Shown here: positions 6,488 through 9,073 of the stretch, one piece after another
How positions within the stretch are numbered: the first letter of the stretch is position 1
How the letters are laid out: each line of letters starts with the position of its first letter
Source of the DNA: Chloroflexota bacterium
GTDB lineage: Bacteria > Chloroflexota > Limnocylindria > P2-11E
Direction: 5' to 3'
DNA length: 9,073 nucleotides
Assembly (NCBI GenBank): GCA_013695575.1
Contig: JACDAF010000188.1
Coordinates: forward strand, 1 to 9,073
Translations under genes and position numbers: made by a program
The notes under the pieces: model-generated
Seen by the model: only the letters and a program-made list of their open reading frames with translations
Told to the model about the DNA's origin: nothing
Database searches by the model: none

Positions 6488-6679
6488 ATGGAAGAGCGGA
6501 CCACGGTCGAGAAGCGAACGACGGTCGTCTCTGACCCGGCGGACACTGTGGAGAGCCCCGGCAGCACCAATGTGAACATCGACACGGATACCGGCGCGAC
6601 CACCGTCCAGACGAACGAGCCCGTGCGGCCACAGACGACCATCCGCGACACGACGGTCGAGAAGCGCACCACCCCTTAG
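6488..6679 (+). CDS. 63-residue threonine-rich low-complexity protein, function unknown
   Basis: I do not recognise this family. The ATG has a very good Shine-Dalgarno, GGAGGG at 6478-6483, 4 nt upstream, which supports it as a real gene. About 27% of residues are threonine. There is no Leu, Phe, Trp, Tyr, His or Cys, so the protein cannot form a normal hydrophobic core and is predicted to be disordered. The octapeptide TTVEKRTT occurs at residues 5-12 and again at 55-62, exactly 50 codons apart. It is backed by a 14-bp DNA repeat (6503-6516 and 6653-6666), with synonymous differences at neighbouring codons. No signal peptide or membrane segment is seen. It lies between the suf run and two strong hairpins, so it may be the last gene of the suf transcript. 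Confidence 0.7.
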   Translation: MEERTTVEKRTTVVSDPADTVESPGSTNVNIDTDTGATTVQTNEPVRPQTTIRDTTVEKRTTP

Positions 6680-6685
6680 TGGCGA

Positions 6686-6715
6686 GGGCGGCCCGCCCGA
6701 CGGGCGGGGCCGCCC
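6686..6715 (+). terminator. Strong GC hairpin, probable terminator without T-tract
   Basis: GGGCGGCCCGCCC (6686-6698) pairs with GGGCGGGGCCGCCC (6702-6715) around the loop GAC, with one bulged G. It lies seven bases after the stop codon of the threonine-rich gene. No run of T follows, so it is not a classical intrinsic terminator. It could still end or stabilise the 3' end of the upstream transcript. Confidence 0.5.
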
Positions 6716-6730
6716 GCGGCGAAAGCCGCG
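6715..6730 (+). other. Perfect 6-bp hairpin with GAAA tetraloop
   Basis: CGCGGC-GAAA-GCCGCG is a perfect stem capped by a GNRA-type tetraloop, directly abutting the preceding large hairpin and followed at once by TATTCT (6731-6736). It would be very stable in RNA. It may be part of a two-hairpin 3' end of the upstream transcript. Confidence 0.6.
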
Positions 6731-6766
6731 TATTCTCACCGCGGACGCCAACTGGTCAGGGGAGGA
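6731..6766 (+). promoter_or_regulatory. Candidate -10 box and Shine-Dalgarno of the two-gene unit
   Basis: TATTCT at 6731-6736 fits a TAnnnT -10 box about 40 nt before the next start. AGGGGAGGA (6758-6766) is a strong Shine-Dalgarno 6 nt before the GTG at 6773 and fixes that start. An ATG inside this region (6766-6768) is in another frame and stops within ten codons. No -35 box is evident. Confidence 0.4.
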
Positions 6767-6772
6767 TGCTTC

Positions 6773-6976
6773 GTGATCAGCTCCGCGGCGCGTGACCGGG
6801 TCAAGCTCGCGGTCGATCAGCTCGAAGAGGCGTTTCACCGGCACGACGAGCGGGCCAACGAGGACACGCTCGACTCGTACCAGGCCGCCATCAACCGCGG
6901 CCGGGCGATAGCGTTCCAGGAGGCCGCGCACCTTGTGAAGTCGGCGCTCCACGACATCGACGTCAAGAGCCTCTAA
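6773..6976 (+). CDS. Small helical protein of 67 residues, function unknown
   Basis: I do not recognise this family. The GTG start has an excellent Shine-Dalgarno (6758-6766). The protein looks wholly alpha-helical: a first amphipathic helix around VKLAVDQLEEAFHRHDERA (about 10-28), then DTLDSYQAAINRGRAIAFQEAAHLVKSALHDI (about 31-62, key features the Ala-rich face and charged flank). It has no cysteine, signal peptide or membrane span. Its stop lies only four bases before the TTG of the Lrp/AsnC-type domain gene, so the two are probably translated from one message and may act together. The composition fits a small soluble helical hairpin or dimer, but no activity can be read from it. Confidence 0.7.
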   Translation: MISSAARDRVKLAVDQLEEAFHRHDERANEDTLDSYQAAINRGRAIAFQEAAHLVKSALHDIDVKSL

Positions 6977-6980
6977 GCCG

Positions 6981-7265
6981 TTGATCACGGCCGTCGTGCT
7001 CATCAACGCGCAGAAGGACGCGATCGGCGACCTCGGCGAGGAGCTCGCGGCGGTCGCCGGCGTGTCCGAGGTCTATTCGGTGACCGGTGAGATCGACTTC
7101 ATCGCGCTGGTGCGGACGCGGCAGCACGAGGACCTCGCGGACATCGTGACGAAGGGCATCGCACGGCTCCCGGGTGTCTCGCGCACTCACACCCACGTGG
7201 CGTTCAAGGCCTACTCGCGGCACGACCTCGAGTCGATCTTCGCGATCGGGGAAGGGCGGGACTAG
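6981..7265 (+). CDS. Stand-alone Lrp/AsnC ligand-binding (RAM) domain protein
   Basis: This 94-residue protein consists only of the alpha/beta ligand-binding domain of Lrp/AsnC regulators; no DNA-binding helix-turn-helix is present. Visible are strand 1 MITAVVLIN (1-9), helix 1 (12-25), VAGVSEVYSVTGEIDFIALVRT (25-46, with the conserved V-T-G-x-x-D), helix 2 (50-62), and the last strand GVSRTHTHVAFKAYS (65-79). Such domains assemble into dimers and octamers that bind amino acids or similar small effectors at their interfaces. Alone, they may modify a full-length Lrp or sense a metabolite. The TTG start, four bases after the previous stop, is the only one that keeps the first strand; there is no good Shine-Dalgarno, so translational coupling is likely. 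Confidence 0.88.
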   Translation: MITAVVLINAQKDAIGDLGEELAAVAGVSEVYSVTGEIDFIALVRTRQHEDLADIVTKGIARLPGVSRTHTHVAFKAYSRHDLESIFAIGEGRD

Positions 7266-7329
7266 AGGGCACCCGGCCCGCGCTCGTCCGGTACGACCTG
7301 CGTCGCGAGTGGGACCGAAGTACTACGGC

Positions 7330-7352
7330 GTCTGCCGGTGCGGACGGCAGAC
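7330..7352 (+). other. Perfect 8-bp inverted repeat just before the GGDEF-EAL gene
   Basis: GTCTGCCG (7330-7337) and CGGCAGAC (7345-7352) form a perfect stem with a 7-base loop, ending 7 nt before the ATG at 7360. No T-tract follows. It occupies the place where a Shine-Dalgarno would be expected. It could be an operator, a leader hairpin affecting translation, or the end of the upstream unit. The rest of the 7266-7359 gap shows nothing recognisable. Confidence 0.55.
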
Positions 7353-7359
7353 TGGTCTG

Positions 7360-9073
7360 ATGGTGAAGAGCGGCGAAGCCGCAGCCGGCCGCGCCGCTGA
7401 CGGAACGGGCAGGAACCCGCAGCGGGCCCGTGAGCTCCTGATCGCCGCCGCCGATGTGAAGCGTGATGAGCGGGCCCGACTCGAGCGCGCCATCAACTGG
7501 GCGCGCTGGAGCGCGGCGGCGATCGTGTTCGCGGTCGGCCCGGCGTACCCGAACACCGGTGTGCCTCACGTCGTGGGTCTGGGTCTCTTCCTCCTCCTCT
7601 ACGGAACGGTCGTGCGCGCCCTGCAGCAGCGGCTGCGCGGCCGGGCCGCGGTCGCACTACCCGCCGGCACGTTCGCGGTGGACATCCTGGTGGCGGCGGT
7701 CGCGATGCTGGTGTTCTCACCGGATTGGCAGTGGACCACCTTCGTGTACGGCGCCCTCATCGTGATCGTCGGCGCGTTCCGTCTCGGCCCGCGTGGCGCC
7801 TTCGCGGGAGCTGCCCTGCTGGGCGTGGCCTACATCGCGATCGCGCTGTACCGGGAGCCCGCGTATGGTCACATCTTCGAGCTGTCGCGTGTCACAACGA
7901 ACGTGGCGTTCCTGTTCCTGACCGCGATGCTCATGAGCGCGATCTTGCGCGAGCTGCATGCGCTTCGCGCGCGACAGAGCGACTTCTACGAGCCCTTGCT
8001 CCGGGCGCAAAGCGACCTCGGCGAGATCATCATCGTGAATGAGGGTGCACGCCCCGTCTACTGGAACGACGCCCTCAGCAGCGTGAGCGGCCGCGCGCGC
8101 GGCGAGCTCGAATCGCTCGGATCGATCTACGAGCTCCTGGTCCCCGAAGAGCGGGAGCCGGTCCGCACGAGGCTCCGGGCGCGGCTTCGCGACGGCCGGG
8201 GGGACACCTTCGAAACGGTCCTGCTGCGCCCCGATGGGTCTTCGGTGCCGGTGGAAGTTGCGGTCGAGCCGTTCCAGCGCGGCGAGCGGGACTGGGTCGT
8301 TGTCGTCGCGCGCGACATCACCTCGCGACGCGAGGCCGAGCGCGCGCTGCAGCACCAGGCGCTCCACGACCCGCTCACCGGCCTCGCGAACCGCACGCTG
8401 CTCTCGGACCGCCTCGAGGTCGCGATCGAAGTCGCGAGGCGTGACTCCAGCGACGTCGCCCTTCTCGTGATGGACCTTAACGACTTCAAGGCGGTCAACG
8501 ACAGCTTCGGCCACCACGCGGGCGACGCGCTGCTGGCGCAGCTCGGCGCGAGGCTTCGCGGGCTACAGCGCGCCACCGACACGCTCGCGCGCCTTGGGGG
8601 CGACGAGTTCGCGGTCGTCCTCCCCAAGGCCGACGCACGGGCAGCGGAGCTCGTCGCGCGCGATCTCCTGTGCGCCCTGGAGACACCGTTCCTGGCCGAG
8701 GGCCGCGAGCTCGAGATCAACGCGAGCATCGGGATCAGCGTGTTCCCGGAGCTCGCCAACGACGCGGACGTGCTGCTGCGTCAGGCGGACGTGGCGATGT
8801 ACGTCGCGAAGCGGCAGCGCTCCGGCTGGGCCGTGTACGAGATGGCGAGCGACAGCCTGGCCGTGAATCAGCCCGCCCTGACGGCCGAGCTCCGGGCGGG
8901 GCTCGAGCGTGGCGAGTTCGTGCCCTACTACCAGCCGCTCGTCCGGATCGGTGGCACCGCCGTCGCGATGGAGGCGCTCGTCCGCTGGCAGCATCGCGAG
9001 CGCGGACTGCTGCTGCCGGGCGACTTCATGGATCTCGCGGAGCAGACCGGACTGGTCCGGCCGATGTTCCGCA
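7360..9073 (+). CDS. Membrane-anchored PAS-GGDEF-EAL cyclic-di-GMP enzyme, 3' end missing
   Basis: 571 residues are present and the frame is open to the right edge. About six membrane segments (roughly 49-64, 70-86, 101-119, 127-141, 147-164, 180-197) form an N-terminal membrane sensor. A PAS-like domain (about 208-322, ending VVVVARDITSRREAE) and a linker helix follow. The GGDEF domain (about 332-495) has an intact signature G413-G-D-E-F417, the metal/GTP segment MDLNDFKAVNDSFGHHAGD, and an inhibitory-site R404-A-T-D407 five residues upstream, so it should make cyclic-di-GMP with product feedback. The EAL domain begins near 507 with YYQPL and an intact E538-A-L540 followed by RWQH; the rest is cut off. 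It may be bifunctional or dominated by one activity. The start is uncertain: ATG 7360 lacks a Shine-Dalgarno, and in-frame GTG 7363 and GTG 7309 exist. It is probably independent of the suf genes. Confidence 0.9.
   Translation, partial: MVKSGEAAAGRAADGTGRNPQRARELLIAAADVKRDERARLERAINWARWSAAAIVFAVGPAYPNTGVPHVVGLGLFLLLYGTVVRALQQRLRGRAAVALPAGTFAVDILVAAVAMLVFSPDWQWTTFVYGALIVIVGAFRLGPRGAFAGAALLGVAYIAIALYREPAYGHIFELSRVTTNVAFLFLTAMLMSAILRELHALRARQSDFYEPLLRAQSDLGEIIIVNEGARPVYWNDALSSVSGRARGELESLGSIYELLVPEEREPVRTRLRARLRDGRGDTFETVLLRPDGSSVPVEVAVEPFQRGERDWVVVVARDITSRREAERALQHQALHDPLTGLANRTLLSDRLEVAIEVARRDSSDVALLVMDLNDFKAVNDSFGHHAGDALLAQLGARLRGLQRATDTLARLGGDEFAVVLPKADARAAELVARDLLCALETPFLAEGRELEINASIGISVFPELANDADVLLRQADVAMYVAKRQRSGWAVYEMASDSLAVNQPALTAELRAGLERGEFVPYYQPLVRIGGTAVAMEALVRWQHRERGLLLPGDFMDLAEQTGLVRPMFR

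Noticed and set aside
7717..8517. 266-codon minus-strand frame inside the GGDEF-EAL gene
   Set aside because: The + strand frame encodes clear PAS and GGDEF motifs across the same bases, and the minus frame shows only compositional bias.
1..9073. tRNA, rRNA, CRISPR array, insertion sequence or phage genes
   Set aside because: None of the expected signatures (cloverleaf arms, spaced direct repeats, transposase or integrase motifs, terminal inverted repeats) were found on either strand.

Overview
The window is high-GC bacterial chromosome (G/C-rich third codon positions, GTG and TTG starts, several 4-nt overlaps between genes). It carries an essentially complete SUF iron-sulfur cluster assembly locus on the + strand. 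The gene set (Rrf2-family regulator, SufC, SufS, SufU, SufB, SufD, Rieske ferredoxin, with no SufE or SufA) resembles high-GC Actinobacteria and Chloroflexota-type lineages more than Proteobacteria. The gene order (regulator-C-S-U, then B-D-Rieske) and the short form of SufU make a Chloroflexota-like or related deep-branching high-GC lineage my best guess, but the sequence alone does not settle this.

Layout. 1-266 (-): 5' part of a DUF84/YjjX-type non-canonical purine NTP phosphatase, running off the left edge. 332-817 (+): Rrf2/IscR-type regulator with three cysteines. 830-3297: sufC, sufS and sufU in tight coupling (12-nt gap, GTGA overlap, adjacent stop/start). 3298-3375: A/T-rich internal promoter region. 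3376-6423: sufB, sufD and a Rieske [2Fe-2S] protein (ATGA overlap). 6488-6679: a 63-residue threonine-rich low-complexity protein with the same octapeptide at both ends. 6686-6730: two consecutive GC hairpins. 6773-7265: a small helical protein and a stand-alone Lrp/AsnC ligand-binding (RAM) domain, probably co-transcribed. 7360 to the right edge: a membrane-anchored PAS-GGDEF-EAL cyclic-di-GMP enzyme, cut off inside the EAL domain.

How the genes work together. SufS takes sulfur from cysteine and passes it to SufU, the Zn-dependent sulfur acceptor. SufB, SufC and SufD form the ATP-driven scaffold where the cluster is built. The Rieske protein is either a client of the pathway or an electron donor to it. 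The Rrf2 protein, probably a cluster sensor itself, would close the loop. The main observation is a shared sequence element, with the same internal spacing, at the 5' end of the regulator gene (341-370) and just upstream of sufB (3341-3368). It is a candidate operator through which the regulator could control itself and both halves of the locus. No tRNA, rRNA, CRISPR array, insertion sequence or phage gene was seen.
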